Of a stretch of 64,000 bases of DNA, positions 1-11,460 are shown piece by piece. The translations under genes were made by a program, and so were the position numbers. Each line of letters opens with the position of its first letter. The first letter of the stretch is position 1. This stretch comes from Chelonoidis abingdonii. Lineage: Eukaryota > Chordata > Testudines > Testudinidae. The stretch is taken from positions 60,770,824 through 60,834,823 of the forward strand of contig NC_133773.1 of assembly GCF_003597395.2 (NCBI RefSeq), written 5' to 3'. Under the pieces are notes generated by a model. The model saw only the letters and a program-made list of their open reading frames with translations. It was not told where the DNA came from and searched no databases.

Positions 1-949
1 TGGAGTAAACCTTTGTCTTTTCTATGGAGGCATGTATTACAGTTGGCATTTAACATGACTACTTCTTGGTTCTCTCATGGTTTCCATAGGGACAGACTTG
101 CCAATATTTTGTTTTTGAAATCAGAGACAATTCAGCGATAAATCTAGTTTGTTGAAGAGGATTTCATAGAGGGCTGGGATAAGGGACTTGGACATGTATT
201 CAGTGGCAAACCCAATGTATCACATGTGCATGCTGGAGGGCATGGAGTAGGAGCACAGGCATGTATCCTTTTAAATAAAATGCCAACCATAACTACGAAA
301 GGAAAGTGACACTGCCAATCAAATTTACATTAAAAACCAAATTCTATATAGTTCTTAGACAAAACTCCCACTGAGCCCTTAGAGCAATTTGTAATTTGAA
401 GAGAAGGACTGAGTCCTTGGAGAGTGATTTTTGGTATTTTCTCCATAGGAAAAGTATTTAAAAGAATCCCTTTAGTGTATTCTTAAGGCAAACAACTTAC
501 TATTAAGCATCTGTATGAGTCAGAGAAAAATCTTCCCTGGCAGGAATGGTTTAGAAGTACCCAACGAGGGGACAATAATCCACCAGAGGCATGAGAATCT
601 CCTACCCTCAAAGTGAATCTGAACACTGATATAGCCCACAGAGGGTTTTTGTTTTTAAGGCAAAAGAACGATCCACTTCCTCTCACATGCAATTTGAAGG
701 ATTTAAAGCACAAGGCTGGGCCTCAACTATGTCTATTCAAAATGTGCAGAGGAAAGGAAAAGATAAAGTATCTGTCAAGGAGAAAGGAAAGGCTCCTACA
801 CCGTGCAAAGGTCATATATTATGTGCTCTAGAAACATGTCCTACTGTGGTGGCTGGTGTCCACACTACCCTCCTTCTGTCAGTGGTGCATGTCCTCACCA
901 GGGGCGCTTCCACCAACTGAAGAGGGGTGGTGTGGGGGGCTGAAAGTCA
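1..949. other. No gene recognised
   Basis: AT-rich sequence with only short random open frames. The overlapping 70-77 codon frames near 483-920 lie on both strands, have no recognisable domain and look like chance. No repeat family was recognised. Confidence 0.5.
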
Positions 950-1322
950 GGCCTCTCAGCTCTATGCAGCTCCCCACTGGAAGCCCAGCTGCCCCTAGGG
1001 TTTTCTCGGCTCCCTAAGCAGAAAGCCAGGGTCAGCTCAGCTCTAGCTGCCTGGCTTTCTTGTCAATTTCACAGCTCCAGCAGGGAGCCCTCAAATTGAC
1101 AACATAGCCAACAGCCAATAAAAGTAACTCAGTGTCTGCACAGACACTGCATTGCCCTAACTACACTGACATAAGCCCTACGCCTCCCATGGAGATGGAG
1201 TTATGATGTTAGCGTAAGAGGGCACTTACCTCAGCGGGGCAAGGTTGTAGTGTGTTCACTGACATAATTAGGTTGATGTAAGCTGCCTTAGGTGGACCTA
1301 ACTGTGTAGCGTAGACCAGGCC
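950..1322. mobile_element. Harbinger-like MITE, boundaries approximate
   Basis: The right end reads GTAGACCAGGCC followed by TGA, the same terminal signature (inverse GGCCTGGTCTAC) as the large Harbinger elements in this window. The interior has the TTAGGT/ACCTAA arms common in turtle Harbinger MITEs. The left end is only weakly matched (TCA then GGCCT), so the start could be wrong. No coding capacity. Confidence 0.45.
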
Positions 1323-2662
1323 TGAGTTAGGAACTTCCAACCAACTGGGGGTTTGTGCTCTGTTTTGTTAACAGTTTGCCCTGAGGTTGGTACTCACACT
1401 CTTGCACCATTGTTGAGAGCATCATCACAACTATTATGAACTGTTGTGTAAATGACAGTGAGTTCAGCTAGGAAGTCTTAGACTTCCTAGTGGGTAAAAG
1501 TTCATCAATATGCATAAAGTCTTTTCCAAAATAGAATGTATACTCACATATTACCACGCTAAAGATAGAAATTCCACTGAAGGAGACCCTTACTCATAAA
1601 TGAAAGGAAAAAAGCCCTTAAATATGCATTTATGAATTACTAAACCACTGGCGTGGTGTGCATACATTATATATTTCAAGAACTATGATTTGGGTTTTTT
1701 TAGAGGATATATTAAGCCCATCGTCTCTAGAATAATAAATTCAAACACATCACTATGCTATATGATAATATATGCTTGAATAGAAAGATACAAGCATAAC
1801 AGTGAATTGTGAATCCAAATTCAAAATACTGAGAATTGTAACACTAGAGAAAGAACATGTAACTTGCTAATGGCCCATTAAAGTTTTAGCTGTCTGTTAT
1901 TATTCCTGTGACGATGTCAGTAAGTTTATATTCTGTGCTAAATTCAAGTAAGGAGAAAATTACATCACATTTTAGAGCTATTGAAACTCTGTATTTACAA
2001 ATTAAACTAACCTGTGAGGTAATTGTTCAACATGCTAATGAGCAGTTCTCAAACCTGAGCCTTAGCTGGTCTGTTCTGGAGTTACAGGAGGGAGAGGACC
2101 ATGGGAAGACATCCAGCTGAGCTAGGTCACTATTCAGGAGAACACCAGCTGGAGTGTTTGGCGAGAGGAAAGCAAGCTTTCTAAAATGCAAGATTTTAAA
2201 TTTTACTAAATCATTGGTTCAATACTAAAAGGTCTGGCCTAGTTAACTATACTTTGGCATGATATTTAGTCTAGCTGTTAACTGAATTTTTATTCTGTTT
2301 ACCTTTATGATAATGATTCTCTCACTGTTTTTCTCTAATAAATCTGTTTCTAATTATTTGAGACAACATAATTTTGAAATTGGTGATAATTAAGTTAGAT
2401 GATACTCACAGCCAGGCACCCTGGGAGATAAAGGCCCTAATTGTGAGCTGGATCTTGGTGCAACACGGGATAAGAAGTTGACAGTATGCCACCTCTGCAG
2501 CCCCCCTGGATTCAGAGGCGAGTTGGGAACATATCGAATGTAACACAGAACAGCCCTTAGACTGCTCTAATTTACACTTAACTGCTCACAGCCTCAAAGG
2601 GTCATTCAGGCAGCCAAGAATATTTGGAGTGAAGAACAACTCTGGACACGCCCCTTATGCTG
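1323..2662. other. No gene recognised
   Basis: AT-rich stretch without convincing coding frames; the 70-codon frame at 1908-2120 has no family features. No repeat boundary was recognised. Confidence 0.45.
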
Positions 2663-3269
2663 GGGATCACACCGTCTACCTTACAAACTTTTGCCTATGC
2701 AAGTTATGTTGGCATGAAGCCACTGCAGTTAGTATATTGCTTGTGCACATGCATACTTGGCTCCTTGCATCAGCACTGCGCATACTCACCAGGACCGCTT
2801 GTTTTGATGCACAGTGCGGTAGGAATCCCAGTGTACAACTCACCACCATCCAGGATGCTGTCTTTTGGGAAGTTTTGGCAATGTGTAGTGGAACAGAAAT
2901 TTGTCACACAGGGGTGACTGGCACTGCAGGGTCAAGTTCCCATCACACAACTTTCTCCACCCTATAATGCCATCTCTAGCTCATAATTTTCATGCTTATT
3001 TTAAAAATCCCACAAACCAACATGGGACTTGTTGCTGTCCGCCATCTCTAACAGAAGCATGGAGCCAGCACAGCTCAGACCTATAGTTATGAACTCTGCA
3101 AACACAGGATGTCTGACCTTCTGGTATTTGCAGAGCTGCAAGCAGAGCTGCCGGGAATATGGCAGTTTTCTGGAGGGCAGACTGCTGTGGGACATACAGA
3201 GAACCAATTCAAGATTGTTGGTGTTCACAGCCATGAACGGTGGAGCGCTGCTTCTTGATCCAAGAAACA

Positions 3270-4292
3270 AGAACCGACTGGTGGGATTATATCATACAGT
3301 AGGGTTGGGATGATGAGCAATAGCTACAGAACTTTCAGATGCACAAGGCCACATTCCTGGATCTGCCATACTTGCCCCAACCCTCCAGCCCAGGAACACC
3401 AGAATGAGACCTGCACTGATAGTGGCAAAGAGAGCGGCAATCACATTGTGGAAGCTTGCAACACCAGATTGCTGCCAGTTAGTTGGAAATCATTTTGCAG
3501 TTGGAAAATCCACCAAACAGGTCATTGTTATGGAAGTGTGCAGGGCCATTAATAGCCTCCTACTACGCAGGCCTGTGACACTCAGCAATGTGCAGGGTAT
3601 AATAGATGGATTTCTAGCAACATGGTACTTAAATTGCTGTGGGGCGATAGCTGGCTTACATATTCCTATTTTGGCACCATACCACCTTGCCCCAGAGTAC
3701 ATCAACAGAAAGCGCTACTTTTCTAGTTATGCAAGCGCCGGTGGATCACTGGGGATGCTTCACCGATATCAATGTTAGCTGGTCAGGAAAGGGACATGAC
3801 GCTCATAGCTTTAAGAACAAAGGACTGTTTAGAAAGCTACAAGCAAGGAGTTTCTTTTCCGATTAGCAGATTACCATTAGCAGTGTTGAAATGCCAGCAG
3901 TGCTCCTGGGGGACCCAGATCATCACTTACTCCCCTGGCTCATGAAGCCATACATCAGCCACCTTGACAGCACCAAAGAAAGATTCAGCTACCGGCTCAG
4001 CAGCTGCAGAATGACAGTTGAATGTGCTATTGCTAGATTGAATGCGTGCAGGTGTTCCTTACTCACAAGATTGGATCTCAGTGAGAAAAATATCCCAATG
4101 GTTAGAGGTGCCTATTGTGTCCTGCATAATATCTGTGAAGGAAAAGGGGGAAAAGTTGCTCCTGGTGTGGAGGTGGAGAAGCTGTCTGCTGAGTTTAAAC
4201 AGCCAGGCACAAGAGCTATTGGAAGAGCTCAAAGCAGAGCTTTAGGGCTCAGGGCAGCTTTGAAAAAGCACTTTAACAATGATCCACAGTAA
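3270..4292 (+). pseudogene. Harbinger transposase (HARBI1-like DDE nuclease), decayed
   Basis: Encodes remnants of the PIF/Harbinger nuclease, which cuts and re-inserts the transposon together with a Myb-like partner. Readable blocks in order: a helix-turn-helix-like region (ALWKLAT.., GVGKST), the first catalytic block at about 3640 (CGAIAGLHIPIL), the second block GHDAHSF at about 3797, then an open 133-codon frame 3891-4292 with GDP..LLPWLMKPY and VECAIARLNA, which carries the conserved Glu. The first block has Ala where the family has the catalytic Asp. There are frame breaks near 3400 and 3750 and a stop near 3870. It is therefore inactive. The tail (TRAIGRAQS..LKKHFN) matches the usual C terminus. 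An AATAAA lies about 250 bp downstream. Confidence 0.8.
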
Positions 4293-4810
4293 TGCACCGT
4301 GGTGTATTGTTCCCCACCTGGCCCTGAAGCTTGGGGGCTCTTAGGAAGTGTGTGGTGCTTTGTGTGCATTTATGAATATAACACTGTCACTGCACCTATT
4401 ACTTTTGTGGGGCTTGCTGTACACTTATAATTATTACACTGTGTTTGTTGTTGATCCTATGAGTTGTGTCATATTGTACAATAACAAGTAAGTGGATGCT
4501 TTCACTTCCACCAGGCACTCTGCAGCATATGTTGGGAACTAATAAAGGTGAATTATATTCCAAACAATACTGTTTTATTGAGTAATGAAAACACTCCAAA
4601 AAATTTTGTGCAAGTTAAAAGCAAACACATTAAAACCTTAATAAATGTATGGAACAGAACTTGAAGAATGAACCTTCATGTCCACTTTAGCTACACATAC
4701 TGCTACCATGGCTCTCATAGGTGAAGCTGTAGTTGTTCTTAATATCTCCTAGTGTGGACCGGTAGGGGTAGAACGTGACTCCTGATACTCTGTGGAATGT
4801 TGCGCGGTGG

Positions 4811-5145
4811 TTATTGGGGGGTGGAGTGTGCTATAGTGGAATTCTCCATGTACTGGAGTTCACCAAAGGGAGGTGAGTCCAGGATTATTGAACCCGTAGG
4901 TCCACAGGACTCTGCAGCATCTGTGTTTGCTGCCAGAGAAATCCCATTATATCCTGGTGCATCTCCCTCTCTGGCATCTGGGCCTTTCTCCATACAGTCT
5001 GCAATATTAATTCTCCAGGTCCTCTGTTCAGGATCTGATACAGCACTGGCTTGCAGGATCTTGCTGAACATGTCATCCTCAATCTCTTATTTCTCTTCCT
5101 TATCTGGCTCAGGCATTCCATGGGTGTGGAGGGGGAACCCCTCAC
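4811..5145 (-). pseudogene. Second exon of Harbinger Myb/SANT-like partner, decayed
   Basis: On the minus strand the frame at 5145-4885 reads LSQIRKRNKRLR.., corresponding to the basic start of exon 2 (LAQIRRRRKRTRDEMF) in the younger element at 41207. Further fragments such as DIMGFLWQQTQML recall its end. No complete frame survives. Identification rests on comparison with the other copies in this window. Confidence 0.5.
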
Positions 5146-5839
5146 GATCTCAACAGCAGCAGCTACAGATAAAACACAAAGTTACCATTGTCAGTATAGG
5201 CACAACAAAAAATGAAAGTCAAGATTCACAGCTCCCTTCCGTCCCTAAAGTTTTAAACAGGACATTGACACTTGTGCATGGTGCAACTCACAACACCAGC
5301 CACACTAAGTATGCCTTGCCAGGGGCAAGGGAAGTGAAGAGAGAAATGTTCAGTTGCATGAAACCAGGAGTATAAGGCAATGGCATTGAATATTGGCACC
5401 ATTTTCAACAGATGGTGGCGATTTTAGCTGATATCTCACTTCTGAGGATAACAAAGGCACACAGTTGAAGTTGCCCAGGCCCATATGCTACTAGCTTGTT
5501 TACCGCAGTAGTACCTGCCAAAGTTATCATAGAGGAAGAAATAAGGCTGCCATCCCTAAAAACCTTTTGGAAAGGATTGCAGAGTACTCAATGAAAGTTT
5601 CATTGAGATCATCCTTATGGTGGGGAAGGGGATATAGACTAGTTTGTTTATGTACACACCACCCCAAACTCTACAGGTATGAGTAGATTAATGAAAAGTC
5701 AATAGCTATGTCCTGCTAAGTTGAGGACACCATCACTTTAATGGGAAATAAACTTACACACATACCCGAGATTCCTTCCTCTGCAAATTGTTTGCACATG
5801 CTTGACTGACTGGATTGTGGTGGAGTCTCAAACAGGTCC

Positions 5840-6085
5840 CTACTCACCCCACAGTTGGATCACTTGGTCACATCTCCCATCCTCTTCCTCTTCCTCCACC
5901 TCCTCCTCACTGTGCGAAGTGGTGGTGGGATCTCCGCCAAGTATGGCATGCATCTTTTTGTGAAAGGGCCAGGTCTGCAGCTTGGCACTGGATTGACAGT
6001 TAGCTTCCCTGGCCTTCTGATATGCCTGCTGCTGTTCCTTCACTTTCATGCGGCACTGCTGCTGATCCCCGCATCCACCATTCAA
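5840..6085 (-). pseudogene. Myb/SANT-like DNA-binding protein of Harbinger copy C, partial
   Basis: An 81-codon minus-strand remnant of the Harbinger accessory protein. It reads QQQCRMKVKEQQQAYQKAREAN..FHKKMHAILGGDP and then an acidic run (EEEVEEEEED). The same order (QCRVKVKELRQAYQKTREAN, FYAELHAILGG, then a long Glu tract) is seen in the better-preserved copy at 42201-42783. The N-terminal half of the Myb/SANT fold, with its conserved Trp, is lost to frame breaks to the right of 6085. In the family this protein binds the transposon ends and carries the nuclease to the nucleus. Confidence 0.7.
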
Positions 6086-6585
6086 ATTAATCGTAGATGT
6101 CCACGTTTCTGTGGGTGATCCGAGGTTGTGCCTTCACAGCCTCTTCTCTCCACAGGCCCAAGCATGTAGCCAGCATAGTCAGCTGGGCAGTTGCATGCAA
6201 CAGTGGAGAGCTGCTAAGTGTGCTCACCAAAATGGACAATCACTAAAAGGCATTTCAAAAACATATACGGCTTAAGCGGGAGGTAGGGAGAGCTTCCAGT
6301 CTCCATGACCCTTGGGCAGTGGAGTTCACAACTGTGACCAAAGCGGTCAGTGTTGGGTATTGTGGGAAAGCTGCTGGAGGACTATTAGGGTTGACATAGG
6401 TAATACAGTGTCTACATTTGTGCTGCGTCAACCACAATACATCAACCATAACTCAACAGTTCTTGGGGAAGTGGTATTAGTACGTTGGCATAATGGGGAG
6501 CTCACATCGGTGGAAGACAGGTTTCAGTATAGACACATGCACAAGGCAGCTTATGTAGGCCTACCTTTGTACTATAGACCAGGCT

Positions 6586-7756
6586 TAAGTTACCCAGGGA
6601 TTCCCGCTACTGTGCAGGAATGATAGGAAAAATGCTTATAGGGATGGGAGAAGCAAGTGGAAGAACTGGGATATCAGCATCCTTAGTTGAGAGGGTATGC
6701 CCACTGTTTCAAAGGTTCACAGACTGGGGGTTCTGTTGGATCCCTAGCTGTTCTTGATTACTCAGATGGCAGCTGTTCCTAACAGCACATTTTATCATTT
6801 GCATTTAGGAGGAGTTGTGTCTTTTTTTCCTCCCCCAAGATATAGATGTTATTGTAATAATCTTCCTTGGATTATTGTAATAGGGCTATATCTTAAAACA
6901 TCTGGAAATGGCAGCTAGTACAGAAATCACAGGCCTATTTATGAAGTGATGTTTCACACAAAATATTACACCTGCGCATTGTGACATGCCCTAGCTGACA
7001 GTTCATTTTGGGGTATAGTTTAAGTTACTGGTTCTATCCTGTGATGACCGAAATGGTCTGGCCTATTTGAGAGTCTCTTTTTGGATAATAGCAGCACATT
7101 TGCAAGTATTCTATGTACTTGAACTAATACCCATTCCAAGTCTAAAAAGGAGACAGCAGCAGGATATTCTTAGTGAGAAGTTCTGGTCTCTGGAATTTGC
7201 TTCCCTTCTTGTTTCATTTAAGCCTATATTTGGTGAATCTTCAAGGCATATTCCCAGTCTTTTTCAGGTGAGGCGGTCTGACTGGGGTAGATACGAAAGT
7301 GGCAGAGAAAATTTGCTTGAAGGAAATGTTTTATACATTGCAAGTGTATATGTTCTGTGGAGGTCTGGGATTTTGGGGCAATTGTTTTATTTAGGGCTGA
7401 GGAAGGTTTTTGGAGTGAGATCCTTTTAACTATCTTTTTGTCATACTGATTGAATATATGTGGTTTTAAAACACTATGTAGGGATTTAGAAGTTACAGAT
7501 AGATGCAATAAGTCTGAAAGATTAATTTATTCATTTATTGTATAGATCTTTAGGAAGGGTACTTCCCATGTTCGCGGAATTTGCTGAATTTATTCTTTTT
7601 ATTTAGTTACATAGCACTTTTATTTGAATGAGTTTTTAGCTTAATCTTCTCTTCCCATTTTGATCAATGGTAAAGCCATATTCACAGGTTTGGAATCATT
7701 ATCCTGATGTTCTAATTCATACAGCTAAAACCATCTTTTTCCTTTTAAAAGGAAAA
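6586..7756. other. No gene recognised
   Basis: Moderately AT-rich sequence. A 120-codon plus-strand frame (7067-7429) has no recognisable domain, no codon bias that I can see and no splice context, so I take it as chance. Confidence 0.45.
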
Positions 7757-7925
7757 AGAAGAACATAAGAGAGGCCATATTGGGTCAGACCAAAGGTCCA
7801 TCAAGCCCAGTATCCTGTCCTCTGACAATGGCCAATGATAGGTGCCCCAAGGAATGAACAGACAGGTTATCATCAAATGATCCATGCCCTGTCATCCAAT
7901 CCCAGCTTCTGGAAAAAATGTAATA
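7757..7925 (-). repeat. CR1/L2-type LINE 3' fragment
   Basis: Contains GAACATAAGA..GGCCATATTGGGTCAGACC.. followed by a segment ending CCCAGCTTCTGG. I know this as a very common sauropsid LINE 3' region. The AAGAACATAAGA side is normally the 3' end read in reverse, so the element lies on the minus strand. The exact family is not certain. Confidence 0.55.
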
Positions 7926-8650
7926 TGTGTAATAAATATGGCAACTACTCATGAAGAAGTCTGTCACTGTTAAATTAAGGTATTTGAGGTGGAATTCTCT
8001 CTCACTGAGACATAAGTACCTTAGACTAATGTCTCTTTCAGATTTATAATGGTCATTAATACTGTCACCTCTCTGCTGAGTGTTAGCAGTCGTCCTGGGC
8101 CTGCCACATTAGTTGCCTCTTGGAAGAGAAATCAGTGACATGGAGTCTGGGTATTTTCTTAGTGCTACTTTTCTATATTATACTATACAGATGTGTCTTT
8201 AAATAGAGATCTTGTCAACCATTACATAGGCTCTCTCTCTCTCAAGAATCTCAGTTAAAACACCAGTGTCTAGTTCCCAATGAACTTTGCACCAAGAACT
8301 GAATCTAGTTTGCTCTAGGTAGAGAGCAAACACCATTGATTGCTACTTGTCACAGCTCTCCACAGACAAACAGCATCACACAACTAACAGTACAAACATT
8401 CTAAGATTGAACAGCTTCCTCAGGCTAAGAAAAAAGCATTTGTAGCACTATATGTAACAACATCAGCTAGTGTCTCCCACCACAAATGATTACCTGTTTT
8501 CCCCATATTATCAAATGTAGATATTATTTATAATATACATACCTAAGTATTTCCCCCTACCCCAAAATGTGTTCTTTCCTACAATTACAGTGAAACCTCA
8601 TTATCCTGTTAATCGATAGGTCTTATTCTGAAGCCCTTACTTGCAGAGAC
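7926..8650. other. No gene recognised
   Basis: AT-rich sequence with no convincing coding frame or repeat boundary. A short CTCTCTCTCTC run lies near 8230. Confidence 0.4.
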
Positions 8651-8699
8651 CACCACAAGCTACTCCTGGGAATTCTGGCTGCAGGATGAGATCTTGTGT

Positions 8700-9690
8700 T
8701 TGTTCTGTTACTGACAAATATTGTGGATTGTTGCATCACTTAAGTGGGGTATGATGACTATGGGGTCACCAGACCAGGGCAAGGTGTTTGAGGTGCCAGC
8801 TTCAGCAGGTTTGCCAACTGGCGGTTCATTCACAGGGCCTGACTCAACTGCGTTCCCCTCAACGGAGCCATCCACCACAGCAACTGGGACAGGCACTGCA
8901 GGAAGTGTGACTACACAAACGAGACCCTGCCCCATGTCCTGATGGCTGGTGAAAGCCATCCCGCCATCCATGGGGAAGATCACCCTTGACTCGGCCATTC
9001 CTGGGACAGACAGCAGACTGCGACCCGACATCGTCATGACGGACACAGAAAAGAAGAAGGTCCTCATGGTAGATGTCACGATGCCCTGTGAAAACAGGTC
9101 ACTGGCCTTCCACCAGTCCGAGCCCGGAAGGTGCCAAAATACACCCCTCTGGCTGAGATCCTGAGAGCCCAGAGCTATGAGGTCCAGATACACCCTGATC
9201 GCGGGAGCCCTGGGCTTGTGGAACCCCCACAACGAGCTGGTTCTGAGAGCATGTGGAGTCGGTCGATGCTACACCCGGCTCATAAGACAGCTCATGGGGT
9301 CCGCCACCATCAGGTGGTCCAGAGACATTTATACTGAACGCATCACAGGATACCATCAATACCACACTGAGTAATTGAGACTGCCGACCAGGGAAATAAC
9401 CCACTTCCTTCTCGGACGAACCAAGGGACGCACCCCACCCATGTACTCATTCGCTACAACGATACTGACTTGGACTCCTTATACATTCCATGGGTGGTGT
9501 ACCCGAGCCCACTTATCCACTGTCACTTTAAAAACTCTTGCACCCCAATCTGGGTGTATGCCGGTTATGTGATATCTATGTATCTCTTCACCCTTGCAAC
9601 CAATACCTGTAATCCCTCATAACTCAAGCCTGATCCCAGATGTACAATATCTTCCCTCTTCACTTGCGTCTATTTAATTTTAAACATTAA
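8700..9690 (+). mobile_element. R2-like non-LTR retrotransposon, 5'-truncated 3' end
   Basis: The segment holds the C-terminal zinc-finger and endonuclease coding part (8820-9374) followed by about 300 bp of non-coding sequence rich in ACC/CTT that I recognise as the 3' UTR of an R2/R4-clade LINE frequent in turtles. 5' truncation is normal for LINEs. I see no 28S rRNA sequence next to it, so it is not in the usual R2 target. The boundaries are estimates. Confidence 0.7.
8820..9374 (+). pseudogene. R2-type LINE polyprotein C terminus (zinc knuckle and restriction-like endonuclease)
   Basis: Three overlapping frames read in order. Near 8820-8940: WRFIHRA.LNCVPLNGA.. then CRKCDYTNETLPHVL, a CCHC-type knuckle whose last Cys is not seen. 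At 8949-9115: RLRPDIVMTDTEKKKVLMVDVTMPCENR, the PD..(D/E)xK-like endonuclease core with Asp in RPDIV and VDV. At about 9131-9374: KYTPLAEILRAQSYEVQ, then ALGLWNPHNELVLRACGVGR.. and SRDIY..ITGYHQYHTE, then stop. In R2-clade LINEs this endonuclease nicks the target and primes reverse transcription. Frameshifts near 9115 and 9180 and a probable internal deletion near 8942 make it dead. The reverse transcriptase part is absent. Confidence 0.75.
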
Positions 9691-9977
9691 CTTTAATAAC
9701 ATTTTTAAATGTGTTTCCACTCTTGTATAAAGCACGTGCTTTCAGTTGCACTCCAATACTTGAGATAATGGTTTGAGCTGCAGAGAATAATACAATAAAT
9801 CATTTTGCTCACAACTGTGGCTTCATATATACAGAATTAATAAAATATCAAGGTCAATATTTGATTTTCATTCACTCAGAAGAATAAGAGAAAGATAGGT
9901 TCTGATATACAATCAAAAAAAACAAGGTATGGAAAAGAACTAGGGTAGATGGATTTACGATGAACTATGATCTAAAC

Positions 9978-10215
9978 CAGCGGTAGCAACCTATGTTACG
10001 TGTGCCAATGGCGGCAGCGAGCTGATTTTCAGTGGCACTCACACTGCCGGGGTCCTGGCCACCAGTCCAGGGGGGCTCTGCATTTTAATTTAATTTTAAA
10101 TGAAGCTTCTTAAACATTTTAAAAACCTTATTTACTTTACATGCAACAACAGTTTAGTTATATATTATAGACTTATAGAAAGAGACCTTCTAAAAACGTT
10201 AAAATGTATTACTCA
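9978..10215 (+). repeat. hAT-type MITE, left part (GGTAGGCAACC family)
   Basis: Closely matches the complete copy at 26861-27173, from CAGCGGTAGCAACCTATG to AAAATGTATTA. Shared internal marks are GATTTTCAGTGGCACTC and TAATTTTAAATGAAGC. The right half of that family is missing; similarity stops near 10215. The 200 bp up to 10380 are unassigned. Confidence 0.7.
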
Positions 10216-10379
10216 ACCCGGATCTCAACTTACAAGAATTCACCCTAGGTCCCCTTGAAATTGAAGCATCATCCTTCTAGCTCCACAAACTCTTTCAGCA
10301 GCAACTTCCCCCGTGTGCTTCAGTGATCCCATGAAATTAGTAAACACCTGGAGCAGGCACGGCACCCGCCCATTTTTTT

Positions 10380-11460
10380 AATACTAGGGTGGCACGCTTG
10401 CACGAGGGCAGCCTGAAGGGGGCGCAGCAGCAGCAGGTGTGGACGCTGTGGCAGGACAACTTCCACTGCAGCCCCGGCTCCAGCTCCTCCTCCCGCTATT
10501 GGGAGTCTGGGGCTCGCGGTGAGTCACGCACTCAGCCCGGCCTCCTAGTTACACAAACTTTATTGTTGTTCCCAAGTTGCTGTGGGGGCTATTGAAAGGC
10601 TCCGAGGCCCCCTGAGTCGGAGGTACCAGCCCAGGGGTAACAAAGCCCCGGGGGCTGCAGGGGACGGCGTCCACTGCCTTCTCCCTGGCGCAGGATTATT
10701 GCTTAACAACCAGGAGGGATTTACCTGCTGCTCTTGGGAGTTGCCTCCTCCCGCGGCGCCAGCTGAGCCAGAGGCGGACGCCTGCATCTCCCCTTCGTCC
10801 TGCGGCTGCCGAGCCGGGGCCGCTCCCGGGATTTCTCCGGCCCCAGACACAGCGGCGAGGGGTCCCCAGCCAGGTAGGCGCTTTACACGCTCTTTGGCGA
10901 GCGGCGCCCACGTGTGGGTGGGTGTCTGTTCTCCTGGGCTGCGCTGGTCTGGGGCGGCTCCCCGCGCCCGATACGGCCCCGTGCATAGTGCGGCGGGGAG
11001 GCCGCGGCTGTGAGGGGGGATGCGCGGGGACAGACTTGCCCCGAGGAGTGTGGTGATGGGTCCCTGGCGCAAGCGGGGGTCCGCCGCCGCGAGCTGGGAA
11101 GGGAGGCGGCGCTGCGCTCTATTCCGCGCGCGCCCGCGGAAATAGGATGCGCAGCTCCTAAGCCAGAGCGCGGGCCCGCTCCCCCCTTGCGCCCAGGGGA
11201 TCCCCAGCGCTGCGAGGGGGCTCGCGAGCTCGTCACCTGCGCCCGTGGCTGCTGGGGCGGCGTGTGCAACGCGCGGAGGGAGGGCTGGGTCAGTGCTGCT
11301 CTGACCGTACGTGTGGCAAGAGAAGCGATGCCTCAGCCCAGCCCCTTCCCTGCCGAACAAAACCGGCCTCTTTCAGTCAGCAAACTCAGTCCGCCCCCGC
11401 TTGAGGTGCAGGATGCCGGGGGCGGGGCCGGGGCCGGGGCCGGGGCTGGTGAAACATGAG
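10380..11460 (+). promoter_or_regulatory. CpG island, probable promoter and first exon of an unnamed gene
   Basis: Over about 1 kb the sequence changes from AT-rich to strongly GC-rich with many undepleted CpGs (runs such as CCGCGGCGCC, GCGCGCGCCCGCGG, GGGGCGGGGCC), unlike its surroundings. It contains GC-box-like GGGGCGGGG near 11422. Strong plus-strand splice-donor motifs occur at 10519 (GCG/GTGAGT) and 10874 (CAG/GTAGGCG), which suits a first exon reading rightward. Long open frames on both strands here (for example 266 codons on the minus strand, 10560-11360) come from the low density of stops in GC-rich DNA and show no domain. The GC-rich left 140 bp may be repeat-derived. The gene is not identified. 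Confidence 0.6.
11424..11447 (+). repeat. GGGGCC hexanucleotide run
   Basis: Three exact GGGGCC units and a fourth with one change (GGGGCT) inside the CpG island. Such runs can form G-quadruplexes. Nothing around it matches the human gene famous for the same motif. Confidence 0.85.

Larger units (their letters stand above)
2663..6585 (+). mobile_element. Old two-gene PIF/Harbinger DNA transposon (copy C)
   Basis: About 3.9 kb. It holds a decayed Harbinger nuclease on the plus strand (3270-4292) and decayed Myb/SANT-like exons on the minus strand (4811-5145 and 5840-6085), the usual tail-to-tail layout of this superfamily. The right terminus (ACTATAGACCAGGC, then TTAA) inversely resembles the left region near 2663 (CACACCGTCTACC). 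Flanking duplications are not clear. It matches the element at 17290-23516 along most of its length, including non-coding right-end sequence, so these two are one subfamily and older than the element at 38728. Confidence 0.75.

Noticed and set aside
4797..5375. 192-codon plus-strand open frame
   Set aside because: It is the reverse-strand shadow of the Harbinger Myb/SANT second exon and has no family features.
7067..7429. 120-codon plus-strand open frame
   Set aside because: No recognisable domain, hydrophobic composition expected from T-rich DNA, no promoter or splice context.
10560..11360. 266-codon minus-strand open frame
   Set aside because: Lies across the CpG island where stops are rare; Pro/Ala/Arg-rich, no domain, and equally long frames exist on the other strand.
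11424..11447. GGGGCC run as evidence for the C9orf72 locus
   Set aside because: No exon of that gene is visible in the window; short GGGGCC runs are common in CpG islands.
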